Made by a program: the position numbers and the translations under genes
Shown: piece by piece, positions 23,642 through 30,381 of the stretch
Position numbering within the stretch: position 1 is the stretch's first letter
Layout of the letters: each line of letters opens with the position of its first letter
Notes under the pieces: model-generated
The model's database searches: none
Told to the model about the DNA's origin: nothing
The model's input: the letters and a program-made list of their open reading frames with translations, nothing else
Origin: Hyphomicrobiales bacterium
GTDB lineage: Bacteria > Pseudomonadota > Alphaproteobacteria > Rhizobiales > Xanthobacteraceae
Length of the DNA: 35,554 nucleotides
Assembly: GCA_021323775.1 (NCBI GenBank)
Contig: JAJPKK010000286.1
Location: 1 to 35,554, forward strand
Direction: 5' to 3'

Positions 23642-23945
23642 GTGGCGCCCTCCCTTTTGGTAAAGGAATACATTGGCCGATCGCGACTTGGCAAGGAAAG
23701 AGCGGGCGGCCGCAGGCCGCACCGTTGCCAAACGGCATTGACGGCGCCGCAGGTGGGCAAAATCGCCGGCCCGTGCAAATCCTGCCGGCTCGTCGTGCCC
23801 GCCAACGCAACCAGGCTCGCGGCCGTCCGCGGCTTGTCCCGGCCTCGCCTCCTCGACTTAATCTGCGCTCAAAAAAAGGAACGTCGCCGGGACAACCTGG
23901 CGACGACGTCAGTTAATTGATCCAATGTGGCCGAAATCCGCGGTG
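23642..23945. other. Intergenic region between the cox-type operon and the secreted His/Cys protein
   Basis: About 300 bases with no supportable gene. It holds the leader of the cox-type operon on the left and the intrinsic terminator of the upstream minus-strand gene at 23871-23905 on the right. No operator repeat was recognised. Confidence 0.6.
23871..23905 (-). terminator. Intrinsic terminator of the secreted His/Cys protein gene
   Basis: On the minus strand CGTCGCC pairs with GGCGACG around a short loop (with two more inner G-C pairs), followed by TTCC and then seven T. It lies about 40 bases beyond the stop codon at 23946. It separates this gene from the downstream cox-type operon. Confidence 0.8.
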
Positions 23946-24602
23946 TCAATGGTTGGCTGCGAGCGAGATCTCCTGGCGACCACCGTTAAGATCGCGAAGG
24001 TTGTTGATGAAATCTTCCGGATACATCCAGGTGGCGCCCGGCGGTGTCCGCAAACCCATGTACGCGGCGATGTCCGCCAGAAATGCCGTGCAGTTGTAGA
24101 GGCTGGCCATCCAGAGCGGTGAGGTCTCCTGCTTATGCCTGATATAGGCAAACACTTGCTTCGCGTCCGCCTCGGACAGATAAACGCGGTAATTGGCCGT
24201 CAAATATTGGTCATCGAGATCCCCATAGCTCTTTCCTGTCTCCGCAGGAACCGGAAAGATATGTCCCAAGATATAAGGAACGGGGCTGTCGCTCGCCGGA
24301 TGCAGGCCGGCGACTTCGATCAGGCCGACTTTGCCCTGCGCGTTGAGCCGTCCGTACCACAGAAAGGCATGGCCATAACTCGCCGCCGTCCTTGCCCGAA
24401 AGTCGACAAAATATCGACCCGCAAGCTTCGAAGCCGGATGCGCCTGGACGGCCGGCGCCGCCGGAGCCGGCGATTCTGCGAGCTTAGCCGGAATCGCGCG
24501 GGCTTCTCTGTGGTCACCCCGGACCGGCGCCGCGCGTGCATCCGGAGCGATCAGCATTGCGGCCAAGCAAAGGCCGGCTGCAATGCATTCAAGACGGGGC
24601 AT
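23946..24602 (-). CDS. Secreted protein, possible permuted papain-fold (LRAT/DUF4105-like) enzyme
   Basis: A 218-residue protein with a signal peptide (MPRLECIAAGLCLAAMLIAP, cut probably after ARA), a Pro/Ala-rich linker to about residue 60, and a globular domain. Two segments look catalytic: SYGHAFLWYG (His78), at the start of the domain, and SLYNCTAFLADIA (Cys171), near its end. The order His then Cys, with NC(T/N)-FL after the Cys, is that of circularly permuted papain-like enzymes (LRAT, YiiX, DUF4105), which act as lipid- or peptide-directed acyltransferases or amidases. Family assignment is by eye only. The start is set by GGGGAG upstream and the signal peptide. It has its own intrinsic terminator. 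Confidence 0.65.
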   Translation of the reverse strand: MPRLECIAAGLCLAAMLIAPDARAAPVRGDHREARAIPAKLAESPAPAAPAVQAHPASKLAGRYFVDFRARTAASYGHAFLWYGRLNAQGKVGLIEVAGLHPASDSPVPYILGHIFPVPAETGKSYGDLDDQYLTANYRVYLSEADAKQVFAYIRHKQETSPLWMASLYNCTAFLADIAAYMGLRTPPGATWMYPEDFINNLRDLNGGRQEISLAANH

Positions 24603-24954
24603 GTGCCCGCTCCCCACGCCCGGTGCAAAAGCATTGGTCACTGATTGTTTGCGCATGGATTGTTCGCACATCGTTTGGCCGGGTACTGACTGTTTGCGTA
24701 CGGATTGCGTGTCGTACGGATTGATCGTGTAATGCGTGTTTCTGATCTGCGCCTTCTTGAGAGAGGGGTGCGATCCCAGCCTCCCCTCCGCAATCAAGCA
24801 AAGGATGACCGCAACACACTGCCTGCGCCGGTGACAGCCACAAGCGCAACAGTTCGACGTCTCAGATTGGCTCAACGCCAGTCACCTGGCTGAAGGCCGA
24901 TGCCTCCGCTGAAACGAGAACGGACCAACGCGCTTGATCCGTTCGTTTGTCGGA
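24603..24954. other. 350-bp intergenic region with leader repeats and a hairpin
   Basis: No gene supported, although the minus frame of the downstream gene stays open through it to about 24875. It contains the offset repeats at 24640-24707 and, just beyond the stop of the GKAPI-repeat gene, a hairpin at 24919-24943 (AACGGA / TCCGTT with inner CAA/TTG) that may end that transcript but lacks a T-run. Confidence 0.55.
24640..24707. repeat. Two imperfect 23-bp direct repeats, 45 bp apart
   Basis: ACTGATTGTTTGCGCATGGA at 24640 and ACTGACTGTTTGCGTACGGA at 24685, matching at 20 of 23 positions; TACGGATTG recurs once more just after. They lie 38-105 bases upstream of the ATG of the secreted His/Cys protein, a position suited to regulator binding, but slippage alone could explain them. 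Confidence 0.65.
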
Positions 24955-25170
24955 TCAACCCCGTGTGACGATTGGCGGCGCAGGCGCAACAACCGGAGCC
25001 TTGCCGATGGGGGCCTTGCCGATCGGGGCTTTACCAATTGGCGCCTTGCCGATCGGAGCCTTTCCAACGACCGGGGTCGGCGGCGGCGGCTGACGGACCG
25101 GCATATCTGCCGCGACGGCGGCGCACGTAAACCCGACGGTTGATGCCATTACGATCACAAATTTCTTCAT
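24955..25170 (-). CDS. Secreted 71-aa protein with GKAPI pentapeptide repeats
   Basis: Signal peptide MKKFVIVMASTVGFTCAAVA, then a mature part of about 50 residues: a proline cluster (VRQPPPPTP), four GKAPI repeats and one GKAPV (residues 36-60), and a Pro/Val-rich tail. It is therefore lysine- and proline-rich, extended and basic, and has no fold I recognise; it could bind an anionic surface polymer or be a wall or outer-membrane spacer. The five repeats use different synonymous codons, so the amino-acid repeat looks maintained. The start is chosen for the signal peptide and the TGGGGT upstream. The AT-rich region upstream probably holds its promoter. Confidence 0.72.
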   Translation of the reverse strand: MKKFVIVMASTVGFTCAAVAADMPVRQPPPPTPVVGKAPIGKAPIGKAPIGKAPIGKAPVVAPAPPIVTRG

Positions 25171-25660
25171 TAGCGACCCCATTTCGATTTCGTTCGCTGC
25201 GCCCCATTCCGTCGTCGCTGTACCTCGTTTTGTGCCGCAATACCAGTGCTCAAATGCCACATCAAAATATTTTTGCGGTGCGGTCTCAAAATTATTGTTA
25301 AGTTAAGCCGAAACTCAAGATTTACGCCTAATAAAATGACAAGTATCAAACATAAAGCACCAATTATGGTTTTGTTCAAAATCAGACATAACTGAATAGA
25401 TTCTTACCGAGGCCATAACCTGGCATTTTCGAGTTTGCATGTGGATGGTCTGCTGCTGTAGCGCATCGCTGATGGCAATCGCCACCAGCCCGCGTCGATC
25501 AGGAACGTGCGTGTAGGCACCGGTCGCTGGTGGTTTTCAAAGCGAAGTCCGCGCTATTGCGGGTCGGTCGGCGGCGCAGCTTTGGACTCGCCGCTGATCA
25601 ACCGCTGGCCAATGGCGATCTGACGGGCTGCGGCAGCCCCGCCAGCGCATGCCTGCGGTC
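25171..25660. other. 490-bp intergenic region, AT-rich in its left part
   Basis: No gene supported. From about 25250 to 25430 the sequence is clearly more AT-rich than its surroundings, as expected for a promoter or foreign insert. A minus frame from a TTG at 25379 encodes a hydrophobic stretch (TIIGALCLILVILLGVN) and ends on the start of the GKAPI protein, but it has no ribosome-binding site. The right part (25450-25660) is GC-rich with no recognisable feature. Confidence 0.5.
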
Positions 25661-26590
25661 CTACCCTCGCCACAGCGCATCAGCCGCCATCCCGGCAAAC
25701 AAGATCAGCCCGGCGTCCCGATCCGACTTGAACACTGCCAGGCACAGCGCAGGATCGCGAATATCGAGCCGCACGATCTGCCACGCGAGGTGCGCTGCGA
25801 ACGCGGCGAGCCCAAGCCAGGACAACGCCCCGGCGCCGGCAAGCACCCCCGCAATGCCGATCAGGGCGGCGGCGAGGCTATAAAAGACGGCGAGCATCGG
25901 CTTGGTCCGATCCCCGAACAGGAGCGCGGTCGACTTGATGCCAATCAGTGCATCATCCTCGCGGTCCTGGTGAGCATAGATGGTGTCATAGCCGATCACC
26001 CAGGCGATCGAGCCCGCATAGAGGACGAGCGGACGGACATCGAGGCTGCCGAAGGCGGCGGCCCAGCCCATCAGCGCGCCCCAGGAGAACGCGAGGCCGA
26101 GCACGATCTGTGGCCAATAGGTGATCCGCTTCATGAACGGATAGACCGCCACGATCGCGAGCGACGCGATGCCGGTCGCGACCGCAAAGGCGTTGAACTG
26201 CAAGAGCACTGCGAGGCCGACCAAAGCCTGGGCGATCAGGAATGCGGCGGCCTGCGCGACGCTCACCTGGCCGGACGGGATCGGCCGCAAGCGGGTGCGC
26301 TCAACGCGACGATCGAGGTCGCGGTCGACGATGTCGTTCCAGGTGCAGCCCGCTCCGCGCATTGCGAACGCACCGATGAAAAACAGAACGAGGTGGGTGA
26401 GGTGCGGGCCGCGCTCGTGAGCCGCAATCGCGGCCAGGCCCGCGGACCACCAGCACGGAATGAGCAAAAGCCAGGACCCAATCGGCCGGTCGAGACGGGC
26501 AAGGCGCAAATAGGGCCGCCCCCACACGGGCGCCAGCCGGTCGACCCAGTTGCCGGTCGAATCGGCGACCGGCGCGGCGGCTTCGCTCAT
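25661..26590 (-). CDS. ubiA: 4-hydroxybenzoate polyprenyltransferase
   Basis: A 309-residue, largely hydrophobic protein with about eight or nine transmembrane segments. It attaches the polyprenyl chain to 4-hydroxybenzoate in ubiquinone synthesis at the inner membrane. The first Asp-rich motif NDIVDRDLD is at 85-93, followed by RTRLRPIPSG; the second is YDTIYAHQDREDD near 208-220, followed by GIKSTALLFG. These are the prenyl-diphosphate/Mg2+ sites of UbiA. Its ATG overlaps the stop of the upstream secreted-protein gene (ATGA), so the two are translationally coupled. The start MSEAAAPVAD fits the family length. Confidence 0.95.
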   Translation of the reverse strand: MSEAAAPVADSTGNWVDRLAPVWGRPYLRLARLDRPIGSWLLLIPCWWSAGLAAIAAHERGPHLTHLVLFFIGAFAMRGAGCTWNDIVDRDLDRRVERTRLRPIPSGQVSVAQAAAFLIAQALVGLAVLLQFNAFAVATGIASLAIVAVYPFMKRITYWPQIVLGLAFSWGALMGWAAAFGSLDVRPLVLYAGSIAWVIGYDTIYAHQDREDDALIGIKSTALLFGDRTKPMLAVFYSLAAALIGIAGVLAGAGALSWLGLAAFAAHLAWQIVRLDIRDPALCLAVFKSDRDAGLILFAGMAADALWRG

Positions 26591-27192
26591 CGCGCGAGAG
26601 CGCTGCCGGTCAACGTGTCGAGAGTGCCGCCAGCAGACTTGGTGGTGTCCGGCGTTGGCAGCCGCGAAGTGCCGAGCGCATCGCTCAGACTTGGCGGAGC
26701 GGCGACAGGCGCCGGTGCGCAGATCTTTTCCTTTGTCTGTTCGGTGTTGCTGTGCACCTGCTTTAATTGCTGCACCACCTCGGGCGGAATGCCGCAAGTC
26801 TTAACGTTGGACTCCGTATATTTGACCCACTTCAGCTCGGCGGCGCTGTAGGACGTGATGTGCTTGCACATCTCCTCGCGGCTGACTTTGCGCTGGCCGG
26901 CGGCCTTCGCGGCGAGGCCCTGCTTCTGCACATCGTCGCGCAGCTTGTTGAATTCCGCAATACATGGCGGCATTCCGCCCCCGCCCCCGAACGGCGACGC
27001 CTGGGGCATCCCCATCGTCGACATCGCAGGCCCCGGCATCGGCGAGGCGGGCGCCGCGCGTTCGCCGGGCCATGGCGCCGGGCTGGCCGCCCGCGGCGGA
27101 TCGGTCGGCCACGGCAGCGTCTGCGCCGCGGCTTGGCGCACGAAAGGCGTCAGAAGGATAAGTATGAGGAGAAGACGCTGACCGGTCCGCAT
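26587..27192 (-). CDS. Secreted protein coupled to ubiA, unknown function
   Basis: A 201-residue protein with a signal peptide (MRTGQRLLLILILLTPFVRQ, cut probably after AAA), a low-complexity Pro/Gly/Met-rich segment to about residue 75, then a conserved-looking helical domain with four cysteines: PPCIAEFNKLRDDV, EEMCKHIT, VKTCGIPPEVV and KEKICAPAP. The spacing suggests two disulphides holding a helical hairpin in the periplasm. I do not recognise a named domain. Its stop overlaps the ubiA start by four bases, so the pair is one transcript; whether it affects quinone synthesis or is just co-expressed is unknown. It is divergent from rsmE with 184 bases between starts. Confidence 0.82.
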   Translation of the reverse strand: MRTGQRLLLILILLTPFVRQAAAQTLPWPTDPPRAASPAPWPGERAAPASPMPGPAMSTMGMPQASPFGGGGGMPPCIAEFNKLRDDVQKQGLAAKAAGQRKVSREEMCKHITSYSAAELKWVKYTESNVKTCGIPPEVVQQLKQVHSNTEQTKEKICAPAPVAAPPSLSDALGTSRLPTPDTTKSAGGTLDTLTGSALAR

Positions 27193-27376
27193 GACGTGGT
27201 TTCCCCAAGCCTCAGTCGGCACCGCAAGGTGCGCTCGGTTCCTCAATCGACTCGGTTCTGACGGCAAAATCAACCCCCTGATTTCGGCGATAAGGCGGCA
27301 AGCCGTGCAGATTCAGCCGGGAATAAGACAACTTCCGCGGGCCTGGGCCGTCGAGTCGCGATATATCGTTAGGTTC

Positions 27377-28147
27377 ATGGCGCGCGACGATTTTGGCAGT
27401 CCCCGGCTGTTTGTGGCGGCACCCCTTGCCGCCGGCGTCAAGGTCGCGCTCAACGCCGCCCAAATCCATTACCTCGCGACAGTGTTACGAATGGCGCCGG
27501 GCGAGTCCGTGCTCGTGTTTAATGGCGCGGACGGCGAGTGGAAGGCGGCTCTCGGCGGGTTTGGTAAGCGGGATGGCGTCCTTGTGGTTGACACCATGAC
27601 CAGGCCGCAACCTGCGCCCGCCAAGCTGCATTATGTATTCTCGCCTCTCAAACGCGCACGCCTCGACTACATGGTGCAAAAAGCGGTCGAGATGGGCGCC
27701 TCAAAGCTTCACCCCGTCATCATGCGCCGCACCCAGGCCGAGCGGATCAATCTTGACCGCATGCGGGCGAACGCCATCGAAGCGGCGGAGCAGTGCGGCA
27801 TCCTCACCATCCCCCAGATCGCCGCGCCGCTCGATTTTGCCGCTGCGATCGCGGCGCTCAACCCCGGGTGCCGCCTCGTATTCTGCGACGAGGACGCGCC
27901 CTGCGCCGATCCGGTCGCGGTCCTGCGGGCTGACTTGGGGCTGGATGTGGCCGCCCCACATGGAAACAGCCCGGAGATCGCGGTGCTGATCGGTCCGGAG
28001 GGAGGGTTTGCCGAGGAGGAGCGCGCCGCGCTCCTGCGCCGGCCGCGGACATCGCGAATCGCACTCGGTCCTCGCATCCTGCGCGCCGACACGGCGGCAG
28101 TAGCGGCGCTCGCCATCGTACAGACCGCGGCGGGTGACTGGCGGTGA
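27377..28147 (+). CDS. rsmE: 16S rRNA (uracil1498-N3)-methyltransferase
   Basis: A 256-residue SPOUT-class enzyme that methylates N3 of U1498 in 16S rRNA. The N-terminal PUA-like domain reads RLFVAAPLAAG...HYLATVLRMAPGESVLVFNG. The SPOUT domain has VQKAVEMGASKLHPVIMRRTQ, EAAEQCG, and the knot residues VLIGPEGGFAEEE and LGPRILRADTAAVAAL. The ATG at 27377 (MARDDFGSPRL) agrees with the family N-terminus and has TTAGG upstream. It is divergent from the secreted protein / ubiA pair, an arrangement I associate with Bradyrhizobium-type genomes. Confidence 0.94.
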   Translation: MARDDFGSPRLFVAAPLAAGVKVALNAAQIHYLATVLRMAPGESVLVFNGADGEWKAALGGFGKRDGVLVVDTMTRPQPAPAKLHYVFSPLKRARLDYMVQKAVEMGASKLHPVIMRRTQAERINLDRMRANAIEAAEQCGILTIPQIAAPLDFAAAIAALNPGCRLVFCDEDAPCADPVAVLRADLGLDVAAPHGNSPEIAVLIGPEGGFAEEERAALLRRPRTSRIALGPRILRADTAAVAALAIVQTAAGDWR

Positions 28148-28438
28148 TGCCCTGCCGGGCGCAACTGCAGCCGGGTTGAGCGCCAGCGAAACCCGGGCCA
28201 GCGCTGCCGCGTGGCCAGGGGCATCCCGGATTTTGCTTTCGCTCGATCCGGCCTACAGCGCTGGGAGCGCGCAGGCGACCCGCCCGCACCCATAAAGCAC
28301 CGGTGAAGACGCGGGCAGGACGCCCACGTTCCCAAGGGCGAGCGTGGTGAGTTCAAGTGCCGTTCAAGTGCAATCTCCTCTTGACCCGGAGGTTGTGGCG
28401 CGGCACGGTCATCCTCTCAGGGGATCGAGGAGACGATC
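28148..28438. other. Intergenic region filled by two repeat elements
   Basis: Begins with a GGTTGAGCG-family relic at about 28167-28255 (GGTTGAGCGCCAGCGAAACC, TGCCGCGTGG, TCCCGGA), followed by the family B palindrome at 28263-28333. The remainder leads into the ribosome-binding site of the next gene (GAGGAGAC). No gene here. Confidence 0.65.
28263..28333. repeat. Palindromic repeat, family B, copy 2 (inverted)
   Basis: The reverse complement of this segment carries GGGCGTCCTGCCCGC then TCTTCACCGG, matching copy 1 at 13029-13084 almost base for base across that core, and the ends (GGGAGCGCGC / ACGTTCCC) are imperfectly inverted. It is 15 bases longer than copy 1 in the middle. Confidence 0.75.
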
Positions 28439-28900
28439 ATGGGCCGAAGCGCGCTTCGACTTGCTCTGGCGATATTCGCCGCTGTTGCGGCAGGCGGCTC
28501 ACTCACGTCTGCGCGGGCCGCAAACTGGTTCGAGAAGAATTTCTGGCTTTCGGGTCCCCGATACGACAGCAATGTGCCGCTGTGCGACGAGCGTGGACCG
28601 CTCGATAAGATCGTGGCTCGATTCGCCACCAAGGAAGGCCGGTTCTGGAATTCGGCCCTGACAATCGTGGGATTCGACAACATTCGGGAGGTCGCGTGGG
28701 AGCCATGGCCCTCGGGCACGATTCCGCGACGCTTCTGTACCGCATCCGTCCTGGTTTCCGACGGCAAGCGGCATCAGATCAATTATTCAATCATTGAGGA
28801 CGGCGGGATGATCGGCGGCGGCTACGGCGTCGAGTGGTGCGTGGTCGGCCTCGACCGTAACTGGGCTTATAATCCGAGTTGCCGCTATGCACGGCCGTGA
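28439..28900 (+). CDS. Periplasmic protein of unknown function (153 aa)
   Basis: Signal peptide MGRSALRLALAIFAAVAAGG, cut probably after ARA, then a compact mature domain of about 125 residues. It contains ANWFEKNFWLSGPRYDSNVP, a helix DKIVARFATKE, and cysteines in PLCDE, RRFCTASV, VEWCVVG and NPSCRYARP. Aromatic pairs around the cysteines (EWCVVGLDRNWAYNPSCR) suggest a small disulphide-bonded beta domain. I recall similar conserved hypothetical proteins in Rhizobiales but no function. GAGGAGAC lies just upstream of the ATG. No operon partner is evident: RNase T2 starts 176 bases downstream, beyond another repeat-rich gap. Confidence 0.82.
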   Translation: MGRSALRLALAIFAAVAAGGSLTSARAANWFEKNFWLSGPRYDSNVPLCDERGPLDKIVARFATKEGRFWNSALTIVGFDNIREVAWEPWPSGTIPRRFCTASVLVSDGKRHQINYSIIEDGGMIGGGYGVEWCVVGLDRNWAYNPSCRYARP

Positions 28901-29076
28901 GCCAGCCCTGCCCTCCCCTGGTCGCGCCTGGTCGCGAGGGGGTAGGGTTGGGAGCTAACGCGCCGGACCGTCGTTAGAGACGCCCTTCCCTCTCCGCACC
29001 GTGGGGTAATTGCATCTGGCGCGGCGACGGCGCCCCTCTCGCGGGCTTCGCCCTTGCGGTCTCAACTGAGGAAAAC

Positions 29077-29775
29077 ATGCTGCTCGCGTTCACGCCTTAT
29101 GTCGGCTTTATGGCGATCATTGCTGGCCTGCTTAGCGCTTCGGGCCCCGCCGCAGCTCAGGACCGCCGTCAGAGCGAACCTGGGCAATTTGATTATTACG
29201 TGCTGGTGCTGTCGTGGTCGCCGTCGTTTTGCGCCGACAGCGCCGAGCGCGATCCTGCTCGCGCCGCGCGAAACCCGGAATGCGCGCCGCGCCCTTTCTC
29301 CTTCGTGGTGCACGGCCTGTGGCCGCAATACGAGCGGGGATTTCCCGAATATTGCCAGGTGCCGGCGCCGCGGCTTTCCCGCAACATCGTGTCTTCAATG
29401 CTCGACCTGATGCCGGCGCCTGCGCTCATTTTTCACGAATGGGACCGCCATGGCGTTTGCTCCGGGCTGTCGCCGGGCGCATATTTCGAGACCATTCGCA
29501 AAGCTCGCGCGGTGGTGAAAATTCCTCCGCAGTACCTCGACCTGACATCGCCCTTGACGGTCACGCCAGAGGAGGTGGAAGAGGCTTTCATCAAGGCTAA
29601 TCCGGGTCTCAAGCCCGACGGCATTTCGGTGTCCTGCGGCGGCCGGCGGCTTGGCGACGTCAAGATTTGCATGACGCGGGACCTCCAGTTCCGCGGCTGC
29701 GAAGAGATCGCGCGCCACTCCTGCCGGCGCGATCAGCTTATCATGCCGCCCGTGCGCGGCCGCGGCGCCGGCTAA
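29077..29775 (+). CDS. Ribonuclease T2 family protein, secreted
   Basis: A 232-residue exported RNase. The signal peptide covers about residues 1-27 (MAIIAGLLSASGPAAAQ at its end). Both catalytic segments are intact: CAS I in FVVHGLWPQY and CAS II in FHEWDRHGVCSG, giving the two catalytic histidines plus the Glu and second His of EWDRH. The early LVLSWSPSFC and the Cys residues match the family's disulphides. It cleaves single-stranded RNA through a 2',3'-cyclic phosphate in the periplasm or outside, probably for nucleotide scavenging. The start is set by GAGGAAAAC before the ATG. It is convergent with the next gene, with 10 bases between stops. Confidence 0.92.
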   Translation: MLLAFTPYVGFMAIIAGLLSASGPAAAQDRRQSEPGQFDYYVLVLSWSPSFCADSAERDPARAARNPECAPRPFSFVVHGLWPQYERGFPEYCQVPAPRLSRNIVSSMLDLMPAPALIFHEWDRHGVCSGLSPGAYFETIRKARAVVKIPPQYLDLTSPLTVTPEEVEEAFIKANPGLKPDGISVSCGGRRLGDVKICMTRDLQFRGCEEIARHSCRRDQLIMPPVRGRGAG

Positions 29776-29785
29776 ACTGTCGCCG

Positions 29786-30223
29786 TCAGTTCGTCGGCAG
29801 CACCGCAGAAACCTCCGGCGCTTCACTGGCGTCGGCATGGACTTCCTCGCGGATGATGCGCAGCGTGACCTCGTGAAGATAGGCCTGCAGGGTGCGGGCG
29901 AGGTCGGTGAATTCCGGCCACAGCACCTGATCGATGAAGCCCTTCGGGGCCCGCACCATGACGGTGTTGCGCCGTTGCCGGTGACGGCGATAGGGCTGCA
30001 ACCCGTAACGTCGGCATAGCGCAAGAAAGAGATGGCGCGACCACTGGTCTGGCATCGAGAATTGGATTTCGACCGGCGAGTCCTGGCGGCCGATCTCGGC
30101 CAGGCGTGCGCGCACCCGCGCCAAGGCCGCTTCCGCAGCCAAGCGTTCCCCGGCTGTCCCGGCGCCAGCGAACAACGCCTCGATCTTACGTAGCTTGTCG
30201 CGCAATTGGGATTCGATGGACAT
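29786..30223 (-). CDS. DUF2786-like protein
   Basis: A 145-residue soluble protein. The N-terminal part (LRDKLRKIEALFAGAGTAGE then AAEAALARVRARL) resembles the DUF2786 helical pattern KI..LLALA....E.EAA.A....L. The rest is WSRHLFLALCRRYGLQPYRRHRQR, NTVMVRAPKGFIDQVLWPEF and an acidic end. The basic middle may bind nucleic acid. The function is unknown. The start MSIESQLRDK is chosen because AAGAGG lies upstream. It is divergent from rlmJ with about 160 bases between starts and convergent with the RNase T2 gene. Confidence 0.7.
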   Translation of the reverse strand: MSIESQLRDKLRKIEALFAGAGTAGERLAAEAALARVRARLAEIGRQDSPVEIQFSMPDQWSRHLFLALCRRYGLQPYRRHRQRRNTVMVRAPKGFIDQVLWPEFTDLARTLQAYLHEVTLRIIREEVHADASEAPEVSAVLPTN

Positions 30224-30381
30224 CGAGCAGCCTCTTGTTGGATTTGCCGCCCACAGCCCTACATCGCGCTCCGCCGAGGTCAACAACCTCGACTTCGCTG
30301 TCCACGTGATTCGCAAGAAGGACCAGTTGGCCAGTTTGCCGGGCGCAAGCACAATGACCCGAGCGCCGGAATGCTTCGACG

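Noticed and set aside
25170-25379. 69-codon minus frame with a hydrophobic N-terminus upstream of the GKAPI protein
   Set aside because: Starts with TTG without a ribosome-binding site in AT-rich DNA, where hydrophobic codons arise by chance.
25649-26851. 400-codon plus-strand open frame
   Set aside because: Antisense to ubiA and its upstream gene, whose transmembrane and Asp-rich motifs are unmistakable.
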